Below, piece after piece: positions 36,596 through 46,323 of a stretch of 64,000 nucleotides of DNA. The DNA is from Selenomonas sp. WCT3 (GTDB lineage Bacteria; Bacillota; Negativicutes; Selenomonadales; Selenomonadaceae), in contig FNCM01000002.1 of NCBI GenBank assembly GCA_900100835.1, positions 124,001 through 188,000 on the forward strand, written 5' to 3'. Made by a program: the position numbers and the translations under genes. The notes beneath the pieces were generated by a model. It was given only the letters and a program-made list of their open reading frames with translations. It did not search any database and had not been told where the DNA came from. Each line of letters starts with the position of its first letter. Position 1 is the first letter of the stretch.

Positions 36596-37506
36596 TTATC
36601 TGCCCCCTGCGATTTAACCGTATGATGTTTGCCGGTCTTCTGCTCTTCGGGCGGCGTGTTCCAGCGTTTCTGGAACCACAGCCACTGGGTCGGATTGTCA
36701 CGGATGACCTGCTCGACAATTTTCGTCATGCGTGCCGTAAAATCAAAGAGGTCTTTATCCGTATCGCCAGTATCCTCATACCGCATGATTTCGCCTACCA
36801 GCACTTTATGCTTGCCGTTAGGCTGACGGATGATAAAGGCGGGCACCACCGGGGAATTGAACTTATGGGCAAAGACAGCAGCGCCCATGGGCGTCGAGGC
36901 TATCTTGCCCAAAAAGGGCAGGAAAGCACCACCGGGGCCGCCATCCTGATCCGACAGGAAACCGAGGATTTTCCCTTGGCGGAGCGCCCGGGCTGCCGAT
37001 AAGAGCTCACTGGTACCACGGGAGAAAATCTCCACATGGATGGTCTTGCGAAGGTCGTTTAATGCATTGGTGTACTGCATGTTGGGCTGGGGCTTGGCAA
37101 TGGCCGTAACCGGCAGGCCATTTAGCGTGAAGGCTGCCGAAAGCCATTCCCAGGTACCGATATGCCCTGTGACAATTACCACGCCCTTCTTCTCGGCCAG
37201 CGCCTCTTTGAGGCGTTCCAGATGGTCGATTTCAATATACTGCTCAAAATTCTTCTCGTTAAGATGCGGCATATAGAGGATTTCCAATACATTGCGCGCG
37301 AGATTCACAAATGACTCCCGCACGACCTTGCGGGCCTCATCTTCCGAGAGATTGAGTGCTGGCATCATCTGGGCCACGGCCCGCTCCCGCTCCTTTTTTA
37401 CCAGGAGATAATAGAGATTGCCCAGCACCCGGCCAGCTGCCATGAGCAGGCCATATGGCATATGACAGACCAGCCAGCTCATAAACATCACAAATTTATA
37501 ATGCAT
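36592..37506 (-). CDS. lpxL: Lipid A acyltransferase, LpxL/HtrB family (copy 1)
   Basis: A 304-residue membrane-bound acyltransferase with an N-terminal hydrophobic anchor. GVVIVTGHIGTWEWLSAAFT has the HX4-(D/E)-like catalytic site (H-IGTW-E), and GKILGFLSDQDGGPGGAFLPF is the second conserved block. It adds secondary acyl chains to lipid A or its Kdo form. A second paralog is at 49556-50422. It lies between kdsC and lptC, so acylation and export genes share a transcript. Confidence 0.9.
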   Translation of the reverse strand: MHYKFVMFMSWLVCHMPYGLLMAAGRVLGNLYYLLVKKERERAVAQMMPALNLSEDEARKVVRESFVNLARNVLEILYMPHLNEKNFEQYIEIDHLERLKEALAEKKGVVIVTGHIGTWEWLSAAFTLNGLPVTAIAKPQPNMQYTNALNDLRKTIHVEIFSRGTSELLSAARALRQGKILGFLSDQDGGPGGAFLPFLGKIASTPMGAAVFAHKFNSPVVPAFIIRQPNGKHKVLVGEIMRYEDTGDTDKDLFDFTARMTKIVEQVIRDNPTQWLWFQKRWNTPPEEQKTGKHHTVKSQGADK

Positions 37507-37546
37507 GGATTACGTTCCCCCAAATACATTGATTCACTGTTTCTGA

Positions 37547-38113
37547 TTACTGCGCCAGCTCGCCATTCGTAGCCGAAGCTGACGGATAAAAATCCTGCAT
37601 AAGCGCCTGCCATTTGCCCTGGGCTTTCAGGATGAATTCGATGAGTTCACGAACGGCACCACGGCCCCCGGGATAGCTTGCCGTAAGCAAGGCTTCCTGG
37701 CGAACCTCCGCCACCGCATCGCTTACCGCCATAGGAAGACCAACCTGCAACAGTATTGGCAGGTCGATGAGGTCATCACCAATATAGCCGATTTCCTCAT
37801 CCTGCAGGCCTAACTTCTCTTTGAGTTCCTGATAAGCCGTCCGCTTGTCGAGCTTCCCCTGGAACACTTCGGAAATATGGAGCTCCCCAGCCCGGAAAGC
37901 CACCTGCTTCGAGTTCCGGCCCGTTATGATGGCGGTTTTGATGCCGGCTTTATGGGCCAGCGTAATGCCCAGTCCATCCCGGCAGAAAAACGGCTTGTAG
38001 AGCTCACCTTCGGCGCCGATATAAATCCCGCCGTCGGTCAAAACACCATCCACATCAAAAATAATCAGCTTGATGTGTTTTGCCCGTTCCAGGGCACCAC
38101 ATTTCTGGTCCAT
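37547..38113 (-). CDS. kdsC: Kdo-8-phosphate phosphatase (HAD family)
   Basis: A 188-residue class C0 HAD phosphatase. IKLIIFDVDGVLTDGGIYIG holds the nucleophile Asp, ITGRNSKQVAFRA the second motif, and IGYIGDDLIDLPIL the third. It releases Kdo from Kdo-8-phosphate. Start at ATG 38111-38113, with AAGGAG 9 bases upstream formed by the end of kdsD, in place of an in-frame TTG. Confidence 0.95.
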   Translation of the reverse strand: MDQKCGALERAKHIKLIIFDVDGVLTDGGIYIGAEGELYKPFFCRDGLGITLAHKAGIKTAIITGRNSKQVAFRAGELHISEVFQGKLDKRTAYQELKEKLGLQDEEIGYIGDDLIDLPILLQVGLPMAVSDAVAEVRQEALLTASYPGGRGAVRELIEFILKAQGKWQALMQDFYPSASATNGELAQ

Positions 38114-38114
38114 A

Positions 38115-39089
38115 TCAAACAACTCCTTGACGCAACAGGTCGGTCAGATGGACAATGCCAACTGGATTGTGGTCATCGTCCACTACCGGCAAAACGGTAA
38201 CCGGACGGGGTTTGTGCTTCTCCATAACCGAAAGAGCCGAAGCTGCCAAAGCGTCCTCGCGAATCATCAGCGGATTCTCGAACATGATATTGTGTACCGG
38301 CTCATCGAGGAATTTATAATCCTTAGCCAGAGCCCGGCGAATGATTCCATCGGTGATAAGTCCGACAAACTTGCCATTTTCATCCACTACCGAAGCAGCG
38401 CCCAGGCCTTTGTCGGTCATGATAAAGAGCGCATCCTTGGCCGTCTTATCCTGAGATACAACCGGGTTGTCTTCTCCGGTATGCATGACATTCGAAACCT
38501 TCAAGAGCAGGCGGCGTCCCAAAGCCCCGCCCGGATGGAACAAGGCAAAATCCTGGCTGGTGAAGTTGCGGACCGACATCAGCGCTACCGCCATAGCATC
38601 CCCCATAGCCAGAGTCGCCGTCGTGCTGGCCGTTGGTGCCAGCCCCAACGGGCAAGCTTCCTTTTCCACGCCGATATCGATGAAATAATCGCTATTTTTC
38701 CCCAGCTGGGAATCACGCCGGCCGCTCATGGCGATAATCTTAGCACCAATGCGACGGATAATCGGCAGGATATTGACGATTTCCGACGACTCGCCGCTGT
38801 TGCTGATGGCAATAACTACGTCGTTTTCCGTAACCATGCCCAAATCCCCATGGAAGGCCTCGGCCGGATGCATGAAAAACGAAGGCGTTCCCGTGCTAGC
38901 GAAGGTAGCCGCAATCTTGCGGCCGACGTGGCCGGATTTTCCCATGCCCGTAACAATGACACGAGCCGGGCAATCCAGAATGCATTGCACCGCCGCCATG
39001 AATTCATCGTCAATGCGTTCTTTGAGCTTCAATACCGCATCGGCTTCAATTTCCAGCGTTTCGATGGCCTTTTCTTTTACCTTTATCAC
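38115..39089 (-). CDS. kdsD: Arabinose-5-phosphate isomerase with SIS and CBS domains
   Basis: A 324-residue enzyme making the Kdo precursor arabinose 5-phosphate from ribulose 5-phosphate. The SIS domain has VIVTGMGKSGHVGRKIAATF and NSGESSEIVNILPIIRRIGA. Two CBS repeats follow after residue 205 (AASVVDENGKFVGLITDGII and its partner). Start is GTG at 39087-39089 with AAGGGG upstream. One base separates its stop from kdsC. Confidence 0.95.
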   Translation of the reverse strand: MIKVKEKAIETLEIEADAVLKLKERIDDEFMAAVQCILDCPARVIVTGMGKSGHVGRKIAATFASTGTPSFFMHPAEAFHGDLGMVTENDVVIAISNSGESSEIVNILPIIRRIGAKIIAMSGRRDSQLGKNSDYFIDIGVEKEACPLGLAPTASTTATLAMGDAMAVALMSVRNFTSQDFALFHPGGALGRRLLLKVSNVMHTGEDNPVVSQDKTAKDALFIMTDKGLGAASVVDENGKFVGLITDGIIRRALAKDYKFLDEPVHNIMFENPLMIREDALAASALSVMEKHKPRPVTVLPVVDDDHNPVGIVHLTDLLRQGVV

Positions 39090-39145
39090 AAGTCTTTTCC
39101 CCTTATGTACAAATCATTCAAATTCGATGGTCATAATTTCAGGCA

Positions 39146-39976
39146 TCAGCCCTTGAACTTCTTGCGCACGATTTCGTGGATTGCCACGGCATCCTTCAAG
39201 AGGTCTTCCAGTTTATCCAGGTAAACCATGTTGGCACCATCCGAGAGAGCCTCTTCCGGATTGTCATGAACTTCCAGGAACAGGGCATCGATGCCAGCCC
39301 CCACAGCTGCGCGTACGAGGAATTCCACGTACTCTCGATTGCCAGCCGAAGTCGTACCATTGCCACCCGGCAGCTGTACGCTATGGGTACCGTCCATGAC
39401 CACCGGATAGCCAAAGGAGCGCATGATGGGCAGGGAACGCATATCCACCACCAGATTGTTATAGCCAAAGGAGGCACCGCGTTCCGTCAGCATAATCTGC
39501 TCACAGCCGCTCTCATGGAGTTTGTCCACCACATTGCGCATGTCCTTCGGAGCCAGGAACTGGCCTTTTTTGACGTTGACGACGCGGCCCGTCTGAGCAG
39601 CGGCGTGGAGAAGGTCCGTCTGGCGGCACAGGAAAGCCGGAATCTGCAGAATATCGGCAACTTTTGCCACCGGTTCTGCCTGATACGTCTCATGAATATC
39701 CGTAACCACCGGAACCTGAAGTTCGTCTTTAATCTGCTGCAGCATCTCCAGGCCCTTTTCCATGCCTGGGCCGCGGAAGCTGTGGAAGGAGGAACGATTT
39801 GCCTTGTCAAAAGAAGCCTTGAATACGTAGTTGATGTCCAGACGCTCACAGATTTCCTTGATGGTGCGGCCAATCAACAGGCAGCGGTCCATTTCCTCCA
39901 ACACGCAAGGACCAGCCAGCAGCGTCAGTTTCTCGCCGCCGCCAATTTCAAAATTTCCCACTTTTACCTTATTCAT
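39146..39976 (-). CDS. kdsA: Kdo-8-phosphate synthase
   Basis: A 276-residue class I aldolase-like enzyme that condenses phosphoenolpyruvate and arabinose 5-phosphate. Motifs: [46 protein letters not shown], and [16 protein letters not shown]. The N in FGYNNL (NNL instead of metal-ligand Cys seen in metal-dependent forms) suggests the metal-independent type. ATG with GGAGAG site. Confidence 0.97.
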   Translation of the reverse strand: MNKVKVGNFEIGGGEKLTLLAGPCVLEEMDRCLLIGRTIKEICERLDINYVFKASFDKANRSSFHSFRGPGMEKGLEMLQQIKDELQVPVVTDIHETYQAEPVAKVADILQIPAFLCRQTDLLHAAAQTGRVVNVKKGQFLAPKDMRNVVDKLHESGCEQIMLTERGASFGYNNLVVDMRSLPIMRSFGYPVVMDGTHSVQLPGGNGTTSAGNREYVEFLVRAAVGAGIDALFLEVHDNPEEALSDGANMVYLDKLEDLLKDAVAIHEIVRKKFKG

Positions 39977-40012
39977 ATTCGTCTCTCCTTTATAAAGAAT
40001 TTACATTGCTTA

Positions 40013-40744
40013 TTATAACGCCATTTTACGATAAATCTCGTTGACTTTCTCCAGGTCTTCTGCCGTATCGACACCAACGAATTTCGCCTTGGTTTCCACC
40101 ACTTTGATGCGGTAGCCATTTTCCAGTGCCCGCAACTGTTCCAGGGACTCTGCGGACTCTAAGGGCGTGGATTCCATCTTGGCATACTGCAGCAGGAAGT
40201 CGCGCTTGTAGGCGTAAATCCCGATGTGTTTGTAGACCGGGCAACCCTCATGGCGCGGATAGGGCATCAAGGAACGGGAGAAGTACAGCGCATAGCCATT
40301 CTTATCCGTTACCACCTTGACATTATTGGGATTCTTCTTCTCTTCCTCATCGGTAATCTCCGTCTTGACCGTAGCCATCTGGAGTTCTGCATCCTGTTCA
40401 AAGACCGCAGCCAGTTCATCAATAAGCGACGGCTCGATGAGAGGCTCGTCCCCCTGTACATTGACGATAAGGTCTGCCTCCGGAAAGGAAGCTGCCACCT
40501 CGGCCAAGCGGTCCGTGCCCGTCGGATGGTCTTTCCGTGTCATCATCGCCTGGCCGCCATGGTCCTTTACCGCCGCCAGGATGCGCTCGTCATCGGTAGC
40601 GACAATTGTCTGGCTGACTTTGCCGGCCTTTGACGCCCGATCGTAAACCCGGCAAATCATCGGTTTGCCAGCAATATCTTTCAGCGGTTTGCCCGGCAGT
40701 CTCGTCGAAGCGAAACGAGCCGGGATGACACATAATACATTCAT
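40013..40744 (-). CDS. kdsB: CMP-Kdo synthetase
   Basis: A 243-residue nucleotidyltransferase activating Kdo with CTP. IPARFASTRLPGKPLKDIAG at the start, QGDEPLIEPSLIDEL around residue 95 and HIGIYAYKRDFLLQY near 180 are diagnostic. Start at the second Met, ATG 40742-40744, because an upstream in-frame ATG abuts the AAAGGA ribosome site. Lies 36 bases upstream of kdsA. Confidence 0.96.
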   Translation of the reverse strand: MNVLCVIPARFASTRLPGKPLKDIAGKPMICRVYDRASKAGKVSQTIVATDDERILAAVKDHGGQAMMTRKDHPTGTDRLAEVAASFPEADLIVNVQGDEPLIEPSLIDELAAVFEQDAELQMATVKTEITDEEEKKNPNNVKVVTDKNGYALYFSRSLMPYPRHEGCPVYKHIGIYAYKRDFLLQYAKMESTPLESAESLEQLRALENGYRIKVVETKAKFVGVDTAEDLEKVNEIYRKMAL

Positions 40745-40780
40745 GGATTGTACCATCCTTTCATGAGCATTTCCTTAAGA

Positions 40781-43270
40781 TTAACGGGAACCGAGCCGTT
40801 CGGTCAAACGGTTCGCCAGCAGCTGGCGGAATTCTTCGCTGCCCTGCTGGAACTTGACCTCGACGCAGATAACATACACGGGGATGTCCATGCCTGCCTG
40901 AATGATTTCAGCCGGCACTTTAACTGCATCCTTCTCGGTGATGATGATTGCCTCTGCTCCCATATTTTTCGCCTGCTGCAGGATATCGGTCATCTCCTGC
41001 ATGTTGTAGTCGTGATGGTCTGGATAGCGCAGGCTTTCAATGATGACAACGCCGAGGTCGGAAAGGGTCTGCTCAAAGGAAGCAGGATTGCCGATAGCTG
41101 ATACGGCCATTATCTTCTTGCCGCGCATCTGGTCTACTTCAATACCATCACCGGCGATATCCACGTACCAATCCGACAGGGGGATAAAGCAACGTGGCTG
41201 ATGGATGCTCTCGAGAATCTGAGCATCCGCATTATTCTTCCGGACGGTCTGGCGAATATACTCGCAGGACCCTTCGGCAGCCTGGTCAACCTTGGTCATC
41301 AGGCAGACATCAGCACGGCTGATATGGGAAACTGGCTCGCGAAGCGTCCCCCGCGGCAGAATGTAACCATTACCAAACACGTTGACGGCATCGACAAGCA
41401 AAATATCCATATCCCGTTCGAGCTGCCAATGCTGATAGCCATCGTCCAAGATAGCTACTTCTGCACCAAAATGCTCAATCGCATACTGGCCCGTAAGAGA
41501 ACGGTCTGCGCCGATAAGTACCGGCACATTGGGCAGGTGCTTTGCCAGCATAAAGGCCTCGTCGCCGGCTTCGGCTGCGCTCATGTGGAGACGCTTGCCG
41601 TCGGATACGATACCGACTTTACCGTGCCACTTCGCCCGGTAGCCGCGGTTCAGAATGACCACATGATAGCCCATATTGCGGATATCGGTGGCCAGCCGCT
41701 GTGCCGTTGGCGTCTTACCCGTGCCGCCCACCGTCACGTTGCCGAGACTAATGACAAAACAGTCCAGCTTGCGATGGGTAAATATCCCCACCCGATAGCC
41801 GGCCAGTTTCAGATTTACCAAACCAGCATAAATCAACGAGAATACATAGAGGATTCCCATGATGATATGCATGAAGAAGCCATGGACTTCCTTACTGTGC
41901 ACCAAATCGATAAAATACGTCTGGAAATTATCGATTTTTTGCGTAGCCCGGGCCCGCTGGCGGTTTTCTGGACAGCTTTCATAAGCTTCCAGCATTTCCC
42001 GCAGGATGACTGCTGACTTCCGTGATGCCCCTTTGTTTTCATTGACGATGGCGAGAGTTTCCGCCTCCATGCGAGCGCGGTGTTCCGGATCATCGAAGAG
42101 GCGTACCACTTCTTTCACCAGTTCGCTCTCATTGTTTACCGTGATGCAGGCATCGCGGTTCTTGAACAGGGCATGGGTGTCCTTGAAATTGAACATATTG
42201 TGGCCCACGATAATGGCCTTGCCATGGGCTGCTGGCTCCAAAATATTGTGGCCGCCATGGGGTATCAGGCTGCCGCCTACATAGACCACATCGCCGACGC
42301 TGTATACCTTGCCCAACTCCCCAATGGTGTCGAGAATGACAATATCTTCGTTATGGGATTCCTGCTGCTGGAGTTTCGTGCGGGTGGTTACCGTAAACCC
42401 CGCTTTCTTGCAGAGGTGAATGACCTCCTGGGTGCGAAGCAATTCCCGAGGGGCGATTACCAATTTCGCTCCGGGATGGTTTTCCCGAACGGCCTTAAAG
42501 GCTTTCAGCACATACTCCTCTTCCCCGCGATGGGTGGAACCCGCCAGGAAAATCCCCTCATTATTTGTAAGCCCCATTTCCCGGATAATCTGGGCTTTTT
42601 CCTCAGGGCTGACATCCGTATAGGTCTGGTCAAATTTCGTATTGCCCGTAACCGTAACCAATTCCGGCGGGGCTCCTAGCCGCATGATGTAGTCCGCATC
42701 AATCTGGGACTGCATCGCAAACTTCTTCACGGTACCAATCATTTCCGTCAGCAAGCTGTGGAGATGCTTGTACTGCTTGACGCTCCGGTCGCTGATGCGG
42801 CCGTTGACCATCATGACAGGAATGTGGAGCTGACGAGCGGTTTTTAGGAAATTCGGCCAAAGCTCCGTCTCAACCGGCAGGAATACCCGCGGATGGATGC
42901 GGCGCAACACATGGCCGGCCAAAAACGGCAAGTCCAGCGGGAAATAAATGATGGCGTCCGCATCCTTGATAATGCGGTTTGCCATCTCGTAGCCGCTGGT
43001 CGTTACTACTGACACCAGAATGGGGCTCGTCGGAAACTCCTTGCGGAACTCCTTGATAAGTGGACTTGTTGCCACAATCTCCCCCACGGAAGCAGCATGT
43101 ACCCAAATGCAATGCTTCTTGGCCACTTTTTCCAAAGCATGCTCGGGAAAGAAACCGAGGCTCTGCCGGATTCGCATCACAAATCCCTTTTCACGAATCG
43201 ATCGCACCATGAAAACGGGAATGATCATGATGGCAACAATAATCGCCAAGATATTATAGAGTATCTGCAT
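40781..43270 (-). CDS. waaA-lpxK: Fused Kdo transferase (WaaA/KdtA) and lipid A 4'-kinase (LpxK)
   Basis: An 829-residue two-enzyme protein. Residues about 1-430 are a GT30 Kdo transferase: N-terminal membrane anchor, IWVHAASVGEIVATSPLI near residue 55 with the catalytic Glu, VETELWPNFLKTA, and GGSLIPHGGHNILEPAAHGK. Residues about 470-829 are LpxK: a membrane helix (IIMGILYVFSLIYAGLVNLK), the P-loop LGNVTVGGTGKTPTAQRLA (about 505-520), NRGYRAKW and AILDDGYQHWQLERD. LpxK phosphorylates the lipid A disaccharide and WaaA then adds Kdo, so one chain holds two consecutive steps. The order in the chain is the reverse of the pathway. Flanked by msbA and kdsB. Confidence 0.95.
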   Translation of the reverse strand: MQILYNILAIIVAIMIIPVFMVRSIREKGFVMRIRQSLGFFPEHALEKVAKKHCIWVHAASVGEIVATSPLIKEFRKEFPTSPILVSVVTTSGYEMANRIIKDADAIIYFPLDLPFLAGHVLRRIHPRVFLPVETELWPNFLKTARQLHIPVMMVNGRISDRSVKQYKHLHSLLTEMIGTVKKFAMQSQIDADYIMRLGAPPELVTVTGNTKFDQTYTDVSPEEKAQIIREMGLTNNEGIFLAGSTHRGEEEYVLKAFKAVRENHPGAKLVIAPRELLRTQEVIHLCKKAGFTVTTRTKLQQQESHNEDIVILDTIGELGKVYSVGDVVYVGGSLIPHGGHNILEPAAHGKAIIVGHNMFNFKDTHALFKNRDACITVNNESELVKEVVRLFDDPEHRARMEAETLAIVNENKGASRKSAVILREMLEAYESCPENRQRARATQKIDNFQTYFIDLVHSKEVHGFFMHIIMGILYVFSLIYAGLVNLKLAGYRVGIFTHRKLDCFVISLGNVTVGGTGKTPTAQRLATDIRNMGYHVVILNRGYRAKWHGKVGIVSDGKRLHMSAAEAGDEAFMLAKHLPNVPVLIGADRSLTGQYAIEHFGAEVAILDDGYQHWQLERDMDILLVDAVNVFGNGYILPRGTLREPVSHISRADVCLMTKVDQAAEGSCEYIRQTVRKNNADAQILESIHQPRCFIPLSDWYVDIAGDGIEVDQMRGKKIMAVSAIGNPASFEQTLSDLGVVIIESLRYPDHHDYNMQEMTDILQQAKNMGAEAIIITEKDAVKVPAEIIQAGMDIPVYVICVEVKFQQGSEEFRQLLANRLTERLGSR

Positions 43271-43288
43271 ATCTCTATCTTTCCCTTC

Positions 43289-45019
43289 TTACACGTTCTT
43301 CTTGTTGAACTGAATGTTATACAAATAGCTATACAAGCCATCGAGTTTCAAAAGTTCTTCATGTGTACCATGCTCTTTTACATGACCATTGTCAATAACA
43401 AAGATTTGGTCGGCATTGAAAATCGTTGACAAACGATGGGCAATGACAAAAGAAGTACGCCCCACCATAAGCTTATCGAGGGCAGCCTGAACGATTTTCT
43501 CGCTTTCCGTGTCCAGTGCCGACGTGGCCTCGTCAAGAATCAAAATCCGCGGATTCTTGAGGATTGCCCGGGCGATGGCCATGCGCTGCCGCTGACCGCC
43601 CGAAAGATTCATGCCCCGTTCACCGATTTTCGTATCGTAGCCCTGGGGCAGATTGCGGATGAATTCATCGGCATTGGCCGCCTTGGCCGCCTCAATGACC
43701 TCTTCATCCGTAGCATCGAGACGACCATAACGGATATTTTCCATTACCGTCGTCGAGAACAGCAGGGTTTCCTGGGGAACAATACCAATCTGTTCCCGCA
43801 GGGACGATACGGTGACATCGCGGATATCCGTTCCATCAATGGAAATCGAACCATCCGTAATCTCATAAAAGCGCGGAATCAAGTTGGCAATCGTCGACTT
43901 ACCGGCGCCACTTGGGCCAACAAAGGCAATCATCTGACCTGGTTTGGCATCCAGCGAGACATCCGACAGGGCCGGAACCCCTTTCTTGTACTCAAAGGAT
44001 ACGTGGTCCAGCTTAACGGCACCGGAAATCTTCGGCAGCGGTTTAGCCCCTTCCTTGTCGCTGATGGGCTCTTCCAAATCGATAACGGCAAAGACGCGGT
44101 CAACAGCGGCCATGGCGCGCTGCAAATTGCCGTATACACGGGACAGACGCTTAACCGGATTGGCCAGATTGACAGCATAGGTCAGGAAAGCCACCAGAGC
44201 ACCAGCAGTCATTTCGTCGTTGACAACCTCGTAACCGCCGAACCATACGATAAAGGTGACGGATATGGCCGCCAGAAATTCTACCGTCGGCGTAAGGAGG
44301 CTCGTCAGCTGAACATTTTTCATAGCCGCCTGGAAGTTTAACTGATTCTGATGGGTAAAACGGTCAGTCTCATACTTTTCCCGAACGAAGGATTTTACCA
44401 CGCGGATGGCCGAAATACTCTCCTGTAGCAGGGAAGTGATATCCGCCATGCGCTCCTGAATAACCGTACCATTGCGTTTGATTTTCCGGCCGAAGATTTT
44501 CATGGCCTGCCCAACCAGGGGAATGACCACCAAGGTCAACAGGGAAAGCTTCCAGTCAAGGTAAACCATCAATACCAGGGAGCCGATGAGAATCGAGCCT
44601 TCCGTGACCATCTCAATGAGCTGGTCTACCAATGCCGACTGAATGGCCGCCACATCGTTGGTGATGTAACTCATGGTTTCACCAGTCTGATGCTTATCAA
44701 AATATGCCATCGGCATGCGCTGGAATTTGCGGAACATAACCTCGCGGACATCGATAATCACCTTTTGGCCAATATACGATACCAGATAGGACTGTCCGTA
44801 AAAGAATATGCCGCGGACAAAGAAAACCACTACGATACCAACACAAATCATGTTGAGCATCATCATGTCTTTATCCGATAACACTTTATCAATCATATCC
44901 TTGATAATCCAAGGCAGATACAGATTGCATCCAGCTGCTACAATAATGCAGACAATAGCCAAGAACAGCTGCTTCAGATATGGTCGAATAAACTGAAGCA
45001 GTCGCTTATAATTCTTCAT
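43289..45019 (-). CDS. msbA: Lipid A flippase MsbA-type ABC exporter
   Basis: A 576-residue half-transporter. Six membrane helices in residues 1-310, then an ABC domain with Walker A AFVGPSGAGKSTIANLIPRF, signature GMNLSGGQRQRMAIARAILK, Walker B ILILDEATSALD and H-loop FVIAHRLST. Works as a homodimer that flips lipid A-core across the inner membrane. The family also contains drug exporters, but its place between lpxB and waaA-lpxK supports MsbA. The start overlaps the lpxB end by 14 bases. Confidence 0.92.
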   Translation of the reverse strand: MKNYKRLLQFIRPYLKQLFLAIVCIIVAAGCNLYLPWIIKDMIDKVLSDKDMMMLNMICVGIVVVFFVRGIFFYGQSYLVSYIGQKVIIDVREVMFRKFQRMPMAYFDKHQTGETMSYITNDVAAIQSALVDQLIEMVTEGSILIGSLVLMVYLDWKLSLLTLVVIPLVGQAMKIFGRKIKRNGTVIQERMADITSLLQESISAIRVVKSFVREKYETDRFTHQNQLNFQAAMKNVQLTSLLTPTVEFLAAISVTFIVWFGGYEVVNDEMTAGALVAFLTYAVNLANPVKRLSRVYGNLQRAMAAVDRVFAVIDLEEPISDKEGAKPLPKISGAVKLDHVSFEYKKGVPALSDVSLDAKPGQMIAFVGPSGAGKSTIANLIPRFYEITDGSISIDGTDIRDVTVSSLREQIGIVPQETLLFSTTVMENIRYGRLDATDEEVIEAAKAANADEFIRNLPQGYDTKIGERGMNLSGGQRQRMAIARAILKNPRILILDEATSALDTESEKIVQAALDKLMVGRTSFVIAHRLSTIFNADQIFVIDNGHVKEHGTHEELLKLDGLYSYLYNIQFNKKNV

Positions 45020-46181
45020 GTTCTTCCCCCGATAATTCTTTACTTTCCGAAAGACGGCGGGCAGCCTCTAGGATTTTTTCCGCCACCCTTGCCGAAGCTC
45101 CCGGTGCCCCTAGTTTTTCACAGGCGGCAGCAAGCTTGGTCACCACAACGTCCCGGCTCTCCTCCCCTGGATACAGGCGCAGGAGTTCCGCGGCAATATT
45201 CTCCGGAGTCACTGCGTCCTGCAGCAGCTCCTTTTCAAACTGCTCGCCGAGCAGAATGTTCGGCAGGCTGAAATTCTCTACATGAACCAGTAGTTTTCCT
45301 ACGGCGTAGGAAAGGGGCGACAGGCGATAGAGCACCACGCAGGGCAGTCCCATAAGGGCTGCCTCCATAATGACCGTCCCCGAAGTCGCCACGGCAGCAT
45401 CGGCTGCCCCCATCAGCGAATAACGCATCTCATGGGTAAGCACCACCGGCACATTGGCTTCATCAATGAGCTGGCGAATCCGCGCCTCGTTGATTCCATC
45501 GGCCACCGGCAGCAGCAGCATCGTCTCAGGCCTCTGCTCCAGCAGTTTTTTCGCCCCTGCCAGCATCGAAGGCAGCAGCAACTCGATTTCCTGTTTGCGG
45601 CTGCCGGGCATCAGTAGGATGGCGGTCTTATCTTCGGGAATGCCGAAGTGTTTTCTGGCCTGCTCCCGGGGCAGTTCCGCCTTTACCTTGTCCACCAGAG
45701 GATTGCCCACAAAGGAAATATTAGCCCCAGCCTTCTCGTAGACAGGCAGTTCGTGGGGAAAGATGGCCACAAATTCATCGGCCCATTTCGTGCACTCCTT
45801 TGCCCGGCCCTTGCGCCAGGCCCAAGCCGACGGCGGAATATACGAAAACACGGGGATGCCGAGTTTCTTCGCCCGCTTGGCCAAACGCCAGTTGAAATCC
45901 GGATAATCAATCAACACCAAAAGGTCGGGTTTTTCCCGCTTCATGAATTCCGTCAATCCATCCAAAAGATTCAGAAGGCGCCGCAGATTCTTAATCACTT
46001 CCCACACGCCCATTACGTTATAATCGGCAAAATTCTCATAAAGCCGTACGCCAGCCTCTTCCATCCGCGCACCGCCAAAACCGATAAGTTCAATGGACGG
46101 GTCCATCCTAAGGATAGAAGATGCCAGCTGTTCTCCATGTACATCACCGGAAACTTCGCCGGCAGAAAACATGATTTTCAT
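45006..46181 (-). CDS. lpxB: Lipid-A-disaccharide synthase
   Basis: A 391-residue GT19 enzyme joining UDP-diacylglucosamine and lipid X. MFSAGEVSGDVHGEQLASSI at the N terminus, VLIDYPDFNWRLAKRAKKLG, YIPPSAWAWRKGRAK and LMPGSRKQEIELLLP are diagnostic. Start at ATG 46179-46181 with AGGAGG 8 bases upstream, in place of an in-frame GTG. First gene of the long lpxB-to-DUF3084 unit with a strong promoter. Confidence 0.96.
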   Translation of the reverse strand: MKIMFSAGEVSGDVHGEQLASSILRMDPSIELIGFGGARMEEAGVRLYENFADYNVMGVWEVIKNLRRLLNLLDGLTEFMKREKPDLLVLIDYPDFNWRLAKRAKKLGIPVFSYIPPSAWAWRKGRAKECTKWADEFVAIFPHELPVYEKAGANISFVGNPLVDKVKAELPREQARKHFGIPEDKTAILLMPGSRKQEIELLLPSMLAGAKKLLEQRPETMLLLPVADGINEARIRQLIDEANVPVVLTHEMRYSLMGAADAAVATSGTVIMEAALMGLPCVVLYRLSPLSYAVGKLLVHVENFSLPNILLGEQFEKELLQDAVTPENIAAELLRLYPGEESRDVVVTKLAAACEKLGAPGASARVAEKILEAARRLSESKELSGEEHEEL

Positions 46182-46222
46182 GCAGAACACCTCCTGCTAT
46201 TTCACATAATAGTCCACTCTTT

Positions 46223-46251
46223 ATTATACATAAAGTTGATGCAGAGTGCAA
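46223..46251 (-). promoter_or_regulatory. Promoter of the lpxB operon
   Basis: On the minus strand TTGCAC, 17 bases, TATAAT. The palindrome at 46244-46258 overlaps its -35 box. Confidence 0.85.
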
Positions 46252-46258
46252 AGCACTC
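46244..46258. promoter_or_regulatory. Operator candidate over the lpxB -35 box
   Basis: GAGTGC-AAA-GCACTC is a perfect 6-3-6 inverted repeat. Binding here would block RNA polymerase from the lpxB promoter. Confidence 0.5.
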
Positions 46259-46275
46259 CACACCCTCTCTTACAT

Positions 46276-46318
46276 GAAAAAGACGCAAATGGACACATTT
46301 TTCGTATCCACTGCGTCT
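46276..46318 (-). terminator. Terminator after lpxI
   Basis: AGACGCA (46281-46287) pairs with TGCGTCT (46312-46318) with further short inner pairing; the minus strand continues TTTTTC. Separates lpxA-lpxI from the lpxB promoter. Confidence 0.7.
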
Positions 46319-46323
46319 GCGAA

